Assembly (NCBI RefSeq): GCF_900143065.1
Contig: NZ_FRCX01000004.1
Span: 496,001 to 560,000 of the forward strand
Direction: 5' to 3'
Source: Duganella sacchari
Lineage (GTDB): Bacteria > Pseudomonadota > Gammaproteobacteria > Burkholderiales > Burkholderiaceae_D
Length of the DNA stretch: 64,000 nt
The notes below the pieces were generated by a model. That model was not told where the DNA came from. It was given only the letters and a program-made list of their open reading frames with translations, and made no database searches. The position numbers and the translations under genes are program-made. Below, piece after piece: positions 48,269-57,108 of the stretch (positions are counted from its first letter, which is position 1; each line of letters begins with the position of its first letter).

Positions 48269-48497
48269 TGGTGCTCGCGGCGTCGTTCAAGCGCTGCAGT
48301 TCAACGGGAAGCAGGAGGGCCACGCAATCAGCGCTGCCTAACCTGCGCTGCCCCCGCAACGGTAAGTGGATGAATCAGCTGATTCCGCTTCCATCTAGGC
48401 CACTGAGCGTTTCGAACACGCGCTTGGGAAGGCGATGGAGGTTTGTCCACCAGCCCGGATACCGGCCAACGACTACGCCGGCACGCATGCGTGCCGG
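48269..48497 (+). ncRNA. Cobalamin riboswitch upstream of cobW
   Basis: Aptamer parts in order: GTTCAACGGGAAGCAGGAGG, CTGCGCTGCCCCCGCAACGG with TAAG, GGCCACTGAGC, TGGGAAGGCGATGG and CCAGCCCGGATACCGGCC (48269-48468). A perfect 20-base palindrome (48478-48497) follows and may be the expression platform. cobW starts 96 bases on. It is divergent from, and 130 bases away from, the riboswitch of the TonB receptor. Confidence 0.92.
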
Positions 48498-48592
48498 TCA
48501 CATGCCCAAATATCGTCGGGGAAGACGGTGAGGGCTCACCACGAGTGCCGCTGACCCGTTTCGCCATCTCATTTATTCGCCAAGGAACTTCT

Positions 48593-49642
48593 ATGCAAAC
48601 CCGCAAAATCCCTGCCACCATTGTGACTGGCTTTCTGGGCAGCGGCAAAACCACGCTGCTGCGTCATTTGCTGACCAACGCGCAGGGCCGCCGCATTGCC
48701 GTCATCGTCAACGAGTTCGGTGAACTCGGCATCGACGGCGAATTGCTGCGCGGTTGCGGCATCGGTTGTGACGAGGAGGGCGAAGAAAACGGCCAGCTGT
48801 TTGAACTGGCCAACGGCTGCCTGTGCTGCACCGTGCAGGAAGAGTTTGCGCCGGTCATGGAGCAACTGGCAGCGCGCCGCGACCAGATCGACCATCTGGT
48901 GATCGAGACTTCCGGTCTGGCCCTGCCGAAACCGCTGGTGCAGGCGTTCCAGTGGCCGGCGCTGCGCAATGCCTTCACCGTCGATTCGGTGATCACCGTG
49001 GTCGACGCGCCAGCAGTGGCGGCAGGCCGCTTCGCCGATGATCCGGATGCGGTGGACGTGCAGCGCCGCGCGGACGACAACCTGGATCACGAGTCGCCGC
49101 TGGCGGAACTGTTTGAAGACCAGCTGGCCACCGCCGACCTGGTGGTGGTGAACAAGACCGATGGCATGGATGCCGCTACCCTGGCCGCCGTGGAAGCGAC
49201 GGTCCGTGCCGAGACCCCGGCCGGTGTCAAGCTGGTGCATGCCCAGCATGGCCGCCTTGCACTCGACGTCCTGCTGGGGCTGGAGCGCGCGGTGGAAGAT
49301 GTAATCGACGAGCGCAAGACCCACCACGACGAAGAGGAAGACCACGATCACGACGCGTTTGATTCGGTCTCGGTGACGCTGGAAGTGAGCGACCGCAACA
49401 AGCTGCTGACCGTGCTGACCAGTCTGGTGGAACGCCATGAAATCTACCGCGCCAAAGGCTTTGTCGCCTTGCCGGGCGCCGCCATGCGTCTGGTGGTGCA
49501 GGGCGTAGGCCAGCGTTTCGACAGCTACTTCGATCGCGCCTGGCGCGGCGACGAGGTGCGCGCCACGCGCATCGTGCTGATCGGCGACCATCTGGACGGT
49601 CCGGCGCTGCAGCAGGAAATCTCCGCAGGCCTGATGGCCTGA
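48593..49642 (+). CDS. cobW: CobW-type metal-handling GTPase
   Basis: 349 residues from ATG 48593 with AAGGA; the long frame from 48443 overlaps the riboswitch and is rejected. G3E GTPase: Walker A TGFLGSGKTTLLRHLL at residues 10-25, metal-site CLCC (ELANGCLCCTVQEEF), ETSGLALPKP, NKTD base motif, then a His/Asp/Glu-rich linker (HHDEEEDHDHDAFD) and the CobW C-terminal domain. CobW is thought to deliver cobalt to the cobaltochelatase CobN, whose gene is next. Confidence 0.94.
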   Translation: MQTRKIPATIVTGFLGSGKTTLLRHLLTNAQGRRIAVIVNEFGELGIDGELLRGCGIGCDEEGEENGQLFELANGCLCCTVQEEFAPVMEQLAARRDQIDHLVIETSGLALPKPLVQAFQWPALRNAFTVDSVITVVDAPAVAAGRFADDPDAVDVQRRADDNLDHESPLAELFEDQLATADLVVVNKTDGMDAATLAAVEATVRAETPAGVKLVHAQHGRLALDVLLGLERAVEDVIDERKTHHDEEEDHDHDAFDSVSVTLEVSDRNKLLTVLTSLVERHEIYRAKGFVALPGAAMRLVVQGVGQRFDSYFDRAWRGDEVRATRIVLIGDHLDGPALQQEISAGLMA

Positions 49643-49663
49643 AGCACACCGCCGTAAGCAGCC

Positions 49664-52600
49664 ATGCATCTTCTTTCGGCCCGGCCCGGTGGACACGTCG
49701 AGGATGACGGTCTTGGTGTCGTGCGCGTTGAGCAGACACCGGGTGATATCGTCATCCTCAGCGCGGCCGACACCACGCTGTCGCTGCTGGCCGATGTCGC
49801 ATCCGGGCTGGATGCCAGTTTCCCCAGCATCCGCCTGGCCAACCTGATGTGGCTGCGCCAGCCGGCCAGTGTCGACCTGTATATGGACGACGTGCTGCAG
49901 CATGCCCGTGTGGTCATCATCGATCACATCGGTGCGCCGGGTGATTCGGCTTACCTGGTCGAGCAGGCGGTGGCGAAAGCGCAGGAGCGCGGCCAGTGGC
50001 TGGCCATGTTCTCCGGCGACATGAATGAAGATCTGCAACTGCTGTTGCGCAGTACCGCCGCGCAGGACGATTGCCGTCACCTGTGGCGCTGCCTGCGTGA
50101 AGGCGGGCGCGACAATGCGCAAAAATTCTTTGCGCTCATCGGCCATGCGGTGTTCGGCCTCGGCCAGCGTCCGGTCCCGGCCGTGCCGCTGCCGCCCGCA
50201 CTGCTGTACCAGCCGTATAAACTGACCGGCCCGTGGCGGCCGGAAGCACCGGTGGCCTTGCTGGTGTTTTACCGCGCCCATCTGCTGGCCGGCAATACCG
50301 CGGTGTTCGACGACATGATGGCCGCCTTGCACGACGCCGGCATGAATCCCCTGGCGCTGGCGGTAGACTCCCTCAAGACACCCGCCAGCTATGCCATGCT
50401 GCAATCGCTGGCCCGCGAGCAGCAGGTGCAGGTAGTGCTTAACGCCACCAGCTTTGCGGTGTCCTCGCTGGATGGCGACGAGGAGCAACTGAGTCAGGCG
50501 CTGGCCGGCGACGCGCCGGTGCTGCAACTCATCACCGCCGGTTGCGGACAAGATCAATGGCAGGCGGACCCGCACGGCCTGACGCCACGCGACATGGCCA
50601 TGCAGGTGGTGCTGCCGGAAGTCGATGGCCGCATCGGCACGCGCGCCATCAGCTTCAAGGGCTTGTCATGGCGTTGCGAACGCACCGAAATGGATATCGT
50701 GCGCTATCAGCCCGAGCCGGAACGTATCGCCTTCGTGGCCGAGATGGCGCGCCGCTGGTGCGTGCTGCGCAGCAAACCCAACGCCAGCAAGCGCGTGGCG
50801 CTGATCCTGGCCAACTATCCCAATGATGACGCCCGCCTGGCCAATGGCGTCGGCCTGGACACACCGGCGTCCACGGTGGCGATACTGGAAGCATTGCGCG
50901 AGGCCGGCTACGTAACCGGCGCGCTGCCTGAAGACGGCGATGCGCTGATGGCCACGTTGATCGGCGGCGTCACGAATGCACTGGACGCCAATGATGCCCG
51001 GCCAGCGTTGCAGAGCCTGTCCATGGACGACTACCTGGCAGACTTCCATGCCTTGCCGGCCGCCAGCCGCGATGCGGTCAACGCCTTGTGGGGCTTGCCC
51101 CAGCACGACCCGATGGTGCGGCAAGGGCGCTTCATGGTATCCGGCCGTCGCTATGGCAATGTCTTCGTCGGCAACCAGCCCGCGCGTGGGCGCGACCTGG
51201 ATCTGGTGGCCAGCTACCACGACGCTGACCTGGTGCCGCCGCATAACTACCTGGCGTTCTACTTCTGGCTGCGCCGCGTCTATGCCGTGGACGCGGTGGT
51301 CCATGTCGGCAAGCATGGCAATCTGGAGTGGTTGCCGGGCAAAAGTGTGGCCTTGGGGGCGGACTGCTGGCCCGACGCCATTCTGGGGCCGTTGCCGCAT
51401 CTGTATCCATTCATCGTCAATGATCCGGGTGAGGGCAGCCAGGCCAAGCGCCGCACCCAGGCCGTGATCATCGACCACCTGATGCCGGCGATGACGCGCG
51501 CCGAAACCTACGGTCCGCTGCAGGCGCTGGAACGGCAGATGGACGAATATTACGAGGCGCTGTCGCTGCATCCACGCCGGGCCAAAATGCTGCGCTCGGA
51601 GATCCTTGAACGTATTCTGAAAGAGAACCTGCATCAGGAACTGGGCTTCGCCAAACCGGCCGACGAGACGGCGCGCGAAGCGTTGCTGAGCCGGCTCGAT
51701 GCCTACCTGTGTGAAATCAAGGAATCCCAGATCCGCGACGGCCTGCATACCCTGGGCAGCTCGCCGCAGGGACGGCAGCGTATCGACACCATGGTGGCGC
51801 TGGCGCGCTTCCCGGGCGGGAATCAGGCCGGACAGCTAAGCTTGCTGCAAGCCTTGTCCGAGGATCTGGGGCTGGACGGCTTCCAGCCGTTGAATCCCAA
51901 CTGGGCGCAGCCTTGGCAGGGACCTAAGCCTCAAGCGTTGCAGCAGCTCAGCGATGACGTCTGGCGTCACGAAGGCCATACGCGCGAACGGCTGGAACTG
52001 CTGGCGGCGCAATTGACCGCTGCCGCGCTGGACGATGGCGCCACCGTGAATGTCGCCGTCTGGCCGCGCACCGCAGCGGTACTGCAGCGTATCCGCGAGA
52101 CCCTGCAACCTCGCCTCGATGCCTGCGGTCCCAACGAGATGACCCAATTGCTGCGCGGCCTGGCGGGACGCTTTGTGCCGGCCGGCCCGAGCGGTGCGCC
52201 GTCGCGCGGCCGGCCGGACGTCTTGCCCACCGGCCGTAATTTCTATTCCGTCGATACGCGCGGCGTGCCGACGCCCACCGCCTATGCGATGGGCGTGGCG
52301 GCGGCCGACCTGGTGGTGGAGCGCCATCTGCAGGACCATGGCTGTTTTCCCGCCGCAGTCGGTTTGTCGATCTGGGGCACCAGTACCATGCGTACTGGCG
52401 GCGAGGATATCGCCCAGGCGTTTGCGCTGCTGGGCGTGCGGCCCAAATGGGCGCCCGGCAGCAACCGCGTGCTGGATATTGAAGTCCTGCCGATGTCCAT
52501 TAAATGGCGTCCGCGCGTGGATGTGACGTTGCGCGTGTCCGGCTTCTTCCGCGACGCCTTCCCGAACGTGATCGACCTGTTTGACACCGCCGTGCGCGCC

Positions 52601-53467
52601 GTGGCGGCGATTTCGGAGGAAGACGAACCCGACGACATCAATCCCATCCGTGTGCGCGTGCGGCGCGAGGCGGCACAAGCGCAGGAGCAGGGCCTGTCGG
52701 CAGAAGATGCCGAGCGCCAGGCCAGCTGGCGGGTGTTCGGCCCACGTCCGGGCGGCTACGGCGCCGGTTTGCAGGAACTGCTCGGTGGACGCTGGAACGA
52801 CGGCTCCGACCTGGCCCAAGCTTATCTGCGCGCAGGCGCCTACGCCTATGGTCAGGACGAGCATGGCAAGGCAGCGCGCGGCACTTTCGAGCAACGGCTG
52901 TCGTATATCGACACGGTGCTGCACAACCAGGACAACCGCGAGCACGACATCCTGGACTCCGACGATTACTACCAGTTCCAGGGCGGCATGGCGGTGGCTA
53001 TTGAACAGTTGACCGGCACGCCCGCCACGCTCTACCACGGTGACTTCAGCGTGCCAGGTGCGCCGCGCGTCCGTACGCTGGGCGAGGAGCTGGCGCGTGT
53101 AGTGCGCTCGCGCGCGGTCAATCCGAAATGGCTGGAAGGCGTCAAGCGTCATGGTTACAAGGGCGCGTTTGAAATCGCCGCCACGGTGGACTATCTGTTT
53201 GCGTTCGACGCCACCACCGGCGTGGTCAGCGACCACCAATATGCAATGGTGGCGGACGCCTATCTGCATGATGACGCCACCCGGGCCTTCATGCAGCAGC
53301 ATAATCCGCTGGCCTTGCGCAATGTCGGCGAGCGTTTGCTGGATGCCATGCAGCGGGGCATGTGGGCCGAACCGGGCGATCACCGGGAACGTATTGAAGA
53401 ACACCTGCTGGCGTTGGAGCATCGGCTCGAAACGCTGGAGGATGTTGAAAGAGGAGATGTGCCATGA
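49664..53467 (+). CDS. cobN: Cobaltochelatase large subunit
   Basis: 1267 residues, the usual size of CobN. It inserts cobalt into hydrogenobyrinate a,c-diamide in the aerobic cobalamin route, driven by an AAA+ partner. Motifs: YLAFYFWLRRVYAVDAVVHV with GKHGNLEWLPGKSVAL near residue 550, and a late AYAYGQDEHG and YLFAFDATTGVVSDHQY. Cytoplasmic. It starts 22 bases after cobW and its stop overlaps the start of the ATPase gene (ATGA). Confidence 0.95.
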   Translation: MHLLSARPGGHVEDDGLGVVRVEQTPGDIVILSAADTTLSLLADVASGLDASFPSIRLANLMWLRQPASVDLYMDDVLQHARVVIIDHIGAPGDSAYLVEQAVAKAQERGQWLAMFSGDMNEDLQLLLRSTAAQDDCRHLWRCLREGGRDNAQKFFALIGHAVFGLGQRPVPAVPLPPALLYQPYKLTGPWRPEAPVALLVFYRAHLLAGNTAVFDDMMAALHDAGMNPLALAVDSLKTPASYAMLQSLAREQQVQVVLNATSFAVSSLDGDEEQLSQALAGDAPVLQLITAGCGQDQWQADPHGLTPRDMAMQVVLPEVDGRIGTRAISFKGLSWRCERTEMDIVRYQPEPERIAFVAEMARRWCVLRSKPNASKRVALILANYPNDDARLANGVGLDTPASTVAILEALREAGYVTGALPEDGDALMATLIGGVTNALDANDARPALQSLSMDDYLADFHALPAASRDAVNALWGLPQHDPMVRQGRFMVSGRRYGNVFVGNQPARGRDLDLVASYHDADLVPPHNYLAFYFWLRRVYAVDAVVHVGKHGNLEWLPGKSVALGADCWPDAILGPLPHLYPFIVNDPGEGSQAKRRTQAVIIDHLMPAMTRAETYGPLQALERQMDEYYEALSLHPRRAKMLRSEILERILKENLHQELGFAKPADETAREALLSRLDAYLCEIKESQIRDGLHTLGSSPQGRQRIDTMVALARFPGGNQAGQLSLLQALSEDLGLDGFQPLNPNWAQPWQGPKPQALQQLSDDVWRHEGHTRERLELLAAQLTAAALDDGATVNVAVWPRTAAVLQRIRETLQPRLDACGPNEMTQLLRGLAGRFVPAGPSGAPSRGRPDVLPTGRNFYSVDTRGVPTPTAYAMGVAAADLVVERHLQDHGCFPAAVGLSIWGTSTMRTGGEDIAQAFALLGVRPKWAPGSNRVLDIEVLPMSIKWRPRVDVTLRVSGFFRDAFPNVIDLFDTAVRAVAAISEEDEPDDINPIRVRVRREAAQAQEQGLSAEDAERQASWRVFGPRPGGYGAGLQELLGGRWNDGSDLAQAYLRAGAYAYGQDEHGKAARGTFEQRLSYIDTVLHNQDNREHDILDSDDYYQFQGGMAVAIEQLTGTPATLYHGDFSVPGAPRVRTLGEELARVVRSRAVNPKWLEGVKRHGYKGAFEIAATVDYLFAFDATTGVVSDHQYAMVADAYLHDDATRAFMQQHNPLALRNVGERLLDAMQRGMWAEPGDHRERIEEHLLALEHRLETLEDVERGDVP

Positions 53468-54534
53468 CCGTTGTCCAAGCCGCCGCACCTGCGGTCTTTC
53501 CGTTCACCGCGCTGGTGGGGCAGTCCGAACTGCAGCGCGCGCTGCTGCTGACCGCAGTCGATCCCGGCATCGGTGGCGTGCTGATCAGCGGTCCGCGCGG
53601 CACGGCGAAGTCGACGGCGGCGCGCGCGCTGGCGGAACTGCTGCCAGGGGCCAAGGAAGCCGCACCGTTTGTGTCGCTGCCGCTGACCGCCAGCCTGGAG
53701 CAACTGGTCGGCAGCCTGAACGTCGAAGACGTGCTGCGCGATGGCAAGGTGCGGCTGTCGCCCGGTCTGGTGGCGCGCGCACACGGCGGTGTGCTGTACG
53801 TGGACGAAGTGAACCTGCTGCCCGACGCGCTGGTGGATGCGCTGCTGGACGTGGCCGCCAGTGGCGTGAACATCGTCGAGCGGGACGGCATCTCCCAGCA
53901 GCATGCTGCGCGCTTTGTGCTGGTCGGTACCATGAACCCGGAAGAGGGCGAGCTGCGGCCGCAACTGCTGGACCGCTTCGGCCTGGCAGTCACGCTGGAA
54001 AATCCTCGCGACCCTGTACCGCGCCAGGCCATCCTGCGCGCGCGGCTGCAATTTGACGAGGATGCGCAGGCGCTGATCGGCGCACACACACCGCAACTGG
54101 TCCAGCTCGGCGAGCAGCTGACGCGGGCACGCGCCGCTTTGGCCGGTCTGACATGGCCGGATGCGGTCCTGGCGCACGCAGCCCAAAAAGCGCTTGATGC
54201 TGGTGTGGACGGCGTGCGTGCCGACCTGGTCATGCTGCGCGCCGCCCGTGCGCTTGCAGCACTGGAAGGACGTAGCGCAGTGACGACAGCAGATGTCGAT
54301 GCCGTAGCGGACCTGGCGCTGGCACACCGCCGCATGGAGTCCGCGGCCACGCCGCCTGGCGCCAGCCAGCGTCCCCAGCCTGCACCGTCCAACGGCAATC
54401 AACACCAGCCAGCGCCTGACGCACTGGCTGAGCCGGGCCGCGAACCCGAAGGCGACTGGGGCGCATTGCCGCCTCAGCCGGTTGCCACCACGCGTGTCGT
54501 CTCTACAGGAGCTTGGCCCGCAAAAAAAGCCTGA
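53464..54534 (+). CDS. Magnesium-chelatase-like AAA+ ATPase (ChlI-type)
   Basis: 356 residues. AAA+ ATPase with Walker A ISGPRGTAKSTAARALAELL (~37-56), GVLYVDEVNLLPDALVDALL (Walker B) and RFVLVGTMNPEEGELRPQLL. It would power the CobN chelatase, taking the role of CobS or BchI. The C-terminal ~60 residues are Pro/Ala-rich and carry no domain. ATGA overlap with cobN. Confidence 0.9.
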   Translation: MTVVQAAAPAVFPFTALVGQSELQRALLLTAVDPGIGGVLISGPRGTAKSTAARALAELLPGAKEAAPFVSLPLTASLEQLVGSLNVEDVLRDGKVRLSPGLVARAHGGVLYVDEVNLLPDALVDALLDVAASGVNIVERDGISQQHAARFVLVGTMNPEEGELRPQLLDRFGLAVTLENPRDPVPRQAILRARLQFDEDAQALIGAHTPQLVQLGEQLTRARAALAGLTWPDAVLAHAAQKALDAGVDGVRADLVMLRAARALAALEGRSAVTTADVDAVADLALAHRRMESAATPPGASQRPQPAPSNGNQHQPAPDALAEPGREPEGDWGALPPQPVATTRVVSTGAWPAKKA

Positions 54535-55202
54535 GCCACCCTGGCGCGCAGCCCCGGACAGGGGAGAGCGGCCAACGGTGGCGCACCTCCCCTGTGTCGC
54601 CTGCTCCGGCTGTCCGAAAGGCCGCCACGCACGCCCCACCATCAAGTTCAGCGATAGCCTGGGTGCGAACACTGGTCGCCAAAGGTCCACAGCCGCTGAG
54701 GCGCGAGCATCTGCGTCGCCAGCCAGCGCATGCCGTGGTGCCCGCATTGCACCTGATCCTGCTGGATACCTCGGGCTCGATGCGCCAGAACGGCCGACTG
54801 GCGCTGGCCAAGGGCTACGCAGCGCGGTTGATCGAACAAGCCGCGCGCGCTGGCGACGACGTCGGCATGCTGTCGTTTGGCGGCCAGGGTGTTGAAGTCA
54901 CCGTGCCACCTGGCCCGGCACGCGCCGCAGGCGCCATGCGCGCACGCGAATGCGGCGGCGGCGGTGGAACACCATTGGTGCAGGCGCTGGCGGTGGCCGG
55001 GCAGTTGCTGGCAGTGTCAGCCAGGCGGGGCCGCAGGGAAACAGTGTTGTGGCTGCTGACGGATGGCCGCACGCTGGAGCAACCCGGCGCGCCTGCCGCC
55101 GCCGGGCACATCGTCATCATCGACTTCGATCATCGTGATCGGCCACTCGGACGTTGCGCGGCCTGGGCCGAGCGCTGGCCAGCCGAGCATCGGCTGGCTT
55201 AA
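54513..55202 (+). CDS. VWA-domain protein, ChlD-like chelatase subunit
   Basis: 229 residues from TTG 54513, overlapping the ATPase gene by 22 bases; the start is uncertain. A Pro/Arg-rich N-terminal part precedes a von Willebrand A domain with the MIDAS signature HLILLDTSGSMRQNG at ~80, GGGGGTPLVQALAVAG and LWLLTDGRTL. It corresponds to the C-terminal third of BchD/ChlD, without the ATPase-like half. It would complete the chelatase motor with the previous two genes. Confidence 0.85.
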   Translation: MARKKSLSHPGAQPRTGESGQRWRTSPVSPAPAVRKAATHAPPSSSAIAWVRTLVAKGPQPLRREHLRRQPAHAVVPALHLILLDTSGSMRQNGRLALAKGYAARLIEQAARAGDDVGMLSFGGQGVEVTVPPGPARAAGAMRARECGGGGGTPLVQALAVAGQLLAVSARRGRRETVLWLLTDGRTLEQPGAPAAAGHIVIIDFDHRDRPLGRCAAWAERWPAEHRLA

Positions 55203-55222
55203 CTATTTCAAGGGCAATTGTC

Positions 55223-56104
55223 GTGCAAAAACTGATTCTGCTTCTTTCCGCGCTGTGCATTGCCGGTACGTCCACCGCTGCCATTACCGTCAAGGACGAT
55301 GACGGCAATCCCGTCACCTTGCAAAAGCCGGCAAGGCGCGTGATTTCGATGGCGCCGCATGTGACCGAACTGCTGTTTGCAGCGGGCGGCGGTGAACGCA
55401 TCGTCGGCGCGGTCACTTACAGCGACTACCCGGAAGCGGCCAAGAAGATCCCGCGCGTGGGCGATAACCGACAACTCGACATGGAGCGCGTGATTGCGAT
55501 GAAGCCGGACCTGATCGTCGTCTGGATGCATAGCAGTTCGGAGCGCCAGCTCGATATGCTGCGCCAGCTCGGCATTCCGCTCTATCACAGTGAGCCGCCG
55601 ACACTGGATGCCATCCCTGGCAGCATTGCCCGTCTTGGTCAGCTGCTGGGGACCGAAAAAGTGGCCGACGCTGCCGCTGACGACCTGCGCCAGAAGCTGG
55701 CGGCGTTGACCGCCAGGTATGCCCGCCGCTCGCCGGTTCGGCTGTTTTATCAGGTGTGGGACAAGCCGCTGTACACGCTCAATGGCACGCATATCGTCAG
55801 CGATGCCATCCGCGTGTGCGGCGGCGAGAACATCTTTGCGGATCTAAAAATGACTGCCCCTGTCGTCAGCGCCGAAGCGGTGCTGCAGCAGGATCCGGAA
55901 GCCATCTTCGGCACCAGCCAAAAGGATAACGGCGGCGTCAATCTGTGGCGGCAATACAGCACGATGACGGCGGTGCGCAACGATAATCTGTTCACGCTGA
56001 ATGGCGAATTGCTCAACCGCGCAGGCCCGCGCATGATCGAAGGCACGGTGGCCTTGTGCGAGAAACTCGATATCGCCCGGCAGCATCGCAAGAATGGTGG
56101 CTAG
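55223..56104 (+). CDS. btuF: Cobalamin/cobalt ABC-type binding protein (BtuF-like)
   Basis: 293 residues from GTG 55223, chosen because a signal peptide (KLILLLSALCIAGTSTAAI) follows. Class III periplasmic binding fold: RVISMAPHVTELLFAAGGGE, VGAVTYSDYPEAAKKIPRVG, and DLIVVWMHSS. Binds vitamin B12 or haem-like ligand in the periplasm and gives it to a BtuCD-type transporter, which is not in the window. In line with the cobN group; converges with the phosphatase gene at 56101. Confidence 0.88.
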   Translation: MQKLILLLSALCIAGTSTAAITVKDDDGNPVTLQKPARRVISMAPHVTELLFAAGGGERIVGAVTYSDYPEAAKKIPRVGDNRQLDMERVIAMKPDLIVVWMHSSSERQLDMLRQLGIPLYHSEPPTLDAIPGSIARLGQLLGTEKVADAAADDLRQKLAALTARYARRSPVRLFYQVWDKPLYTLNGTHIVSDAIRVCGGENIFADLKMTAPVVSAEAVLQQDPEAIFGTSQKDNGGVNLWRQYSTMTAVRNDNLFTLNGELLNRAGPRMIEGTVALCEKLDIARQHRKNGG

Positions 56105-56679
56105 GACACGCTATCCTGCGGACTCGTGATCCAGCTCCACCCACGCGCTGAGCGCCGCAACTCCACCAGTGACAGCGGCGCGACCTCGATGCGGGCATGC
56201 GCGGAGAGCGGGGCGCCGAGCGCATGGAGAATGGCCGCACGAATGACCGAGGCATGCGTCAGCGCGATGACGGTCCCGGACGTGTCAGGCAGTGCATCCA
56301 GCCATGCGCCGACCCGGGCGGCCAGCGCGCCAAAGGATTCGCCGCCATGCGGCGCCGTCTGCGGATCGCTGAGCCACGTTGCCAGGCTGTCCGGCTCGGC
56401 GGCCGCGAGATCGGCAAGGCCTTGTCCGGTCCAGCGGCCAAAATCAATTTCTGCCAATGCGGGCGCGATGGCGGCGTCGAGGTTGAGCAGGCGGGCAGTC
56501 TCGCCCACGCACACGGCGGTGCTGCGGAAGGCAGCCGCTGCCTGCATGGCTTCGATACGTGGGCGCCACGCCTGTGTCGCTTCAATGCCGCGTTCATCGA
56601 GTGCATCGTCGGACGGAAAGCGTCCGCTGCGCATTGCCGCCGTGGCTGCATGGCTGATGAGTAATAAGCGTAAGTGCAT
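56101..56679 (-). CDS. cobC: Histidine phosphatase, CobC-like
   Basis: 192 residues from ATG 56679; the longer frame to 56784 crosses the cbtB riboswitch promoter and is rejected. Histidine-phosphatase superfamily: LRLLLISHAATAAMRSGRFP has the active His, although the usual RHG reads SHA. LNLDAAIAPALAEIDFGRWT and VIALTHASVIRAAIL (second His) are in place. Alpha-ribazole phosphatase in lower-ligand synthesis is the likely role from the cob neighbours; the changed Arg leaves activity uncertain. Confidence 0.75.
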   Translation of the reverse strand: MHLRLLLISHAATAAMRSGRFPSDDALDERGIEATQAWRPRIEAMQAAAAFRSTAVCVGETARLLNLDAAIAPALAEIDFGRWTGQGLADLAAAEPDSLATWLSDPQTAPHGGESFGALAARVGAWLDALPDTSGTVIALTHASVIRAAILHALGAPLSAHARIEVAPLSLVELRRSARGWSWITSPQDSVS

Positions 56680-56728
56680 GAATCTCTTTCCGCCTAAGCG
56701 ATGAATCAATTTCTGAAAGAATAGTGCG

Positions 56729-56734
56729 TATAAT
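56729..56734 (+). promoter_or_regulatory. -10 element before cbtB riboswitch
   Basis: TATAAT, four bases upstream of the riboswitch-like leader. No clear -35 partner. Confidence 0.5.
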
Positions 56735-56737
56735 GCG

Positions 56738-56845
56738 GGCGTCGAGATACGGAAACCGGTGCAAGTCCGGTGCGGTCGTGCCACTGTAATCGCTGCTGTC
56801 CAACAGCCGAAAGCCAGACCCGAATCGAAGCAGCAACCCTTAATT
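56738..56845 (+). ncRNA. Cobalamin riboswitch upstream of cbtBA
   Basis: Compact cobalamin aptamer: GATACGGAAACCGGTGCAAG and TCCGGTGCGGTCGTGCCACT with GTAAT, a hairpin GCTGCTGTCCAACAGC, then GAAAGCCAGACCCGA (B12 box end). The cbtB start follows after ~35 bases. It should tune cobalt-uptake genes to the B12 level. Confidence 0.85.
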
Positions 56846-56879
56846 TTATAGTGGGCACGTAACCCCGGGAGAATTTATT

Positions 56880-57095
56880 ATGAACGTCGGCACCCTCAAT
56901 CCAGCTCTGGAACCTGTCGTCAGCCCCATTCCTGTCAGCGAACTGTTGCCATGGCTGGTATTTGGCGGCCTGTTAATGCTGCTTGCCATCTATTTTGTCG
57001 GTGCCGAGCAAGGCGCCACCTCCCTGATTCCCGGCATGTATGTGCATGAGTTCGTGCACGATGGCCGCCATCTGCTCGGCTTCCCCTGCCACTGA
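56880..57095 (+). CDS. cbtB: CbtB, small cobalt transporter subunit
   Basis: 71 residues with one transmembrane helix (LLPWLVFGGLLMLLAIYFVG) and a C-terminal metal-site VHEFVHDGRHLLGFPCH. CbtB is the one-helix partner of CbtA, predicted to form a cobalt uptake system often controlled by a cobalamin riboswitch, as here. GGGAG site before ATG. Confidence 0.92.
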   Translation: MNVGTLNPALEPVVSPIPVSELLPWLVFGGLLMLLAIYFVGAEQGATSLIPGMYVHEFVHDGRHLLGFPCH

Positions 57096-57108
57096 TCGGG
57101 AGCACAAC

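Noticed and set aside
48569..50575. 668-codon minus-strand frame opposite cobW and cobN
   Set aside because: Spans two real genes on the other strand; composition typical of antisense frames, no motif.
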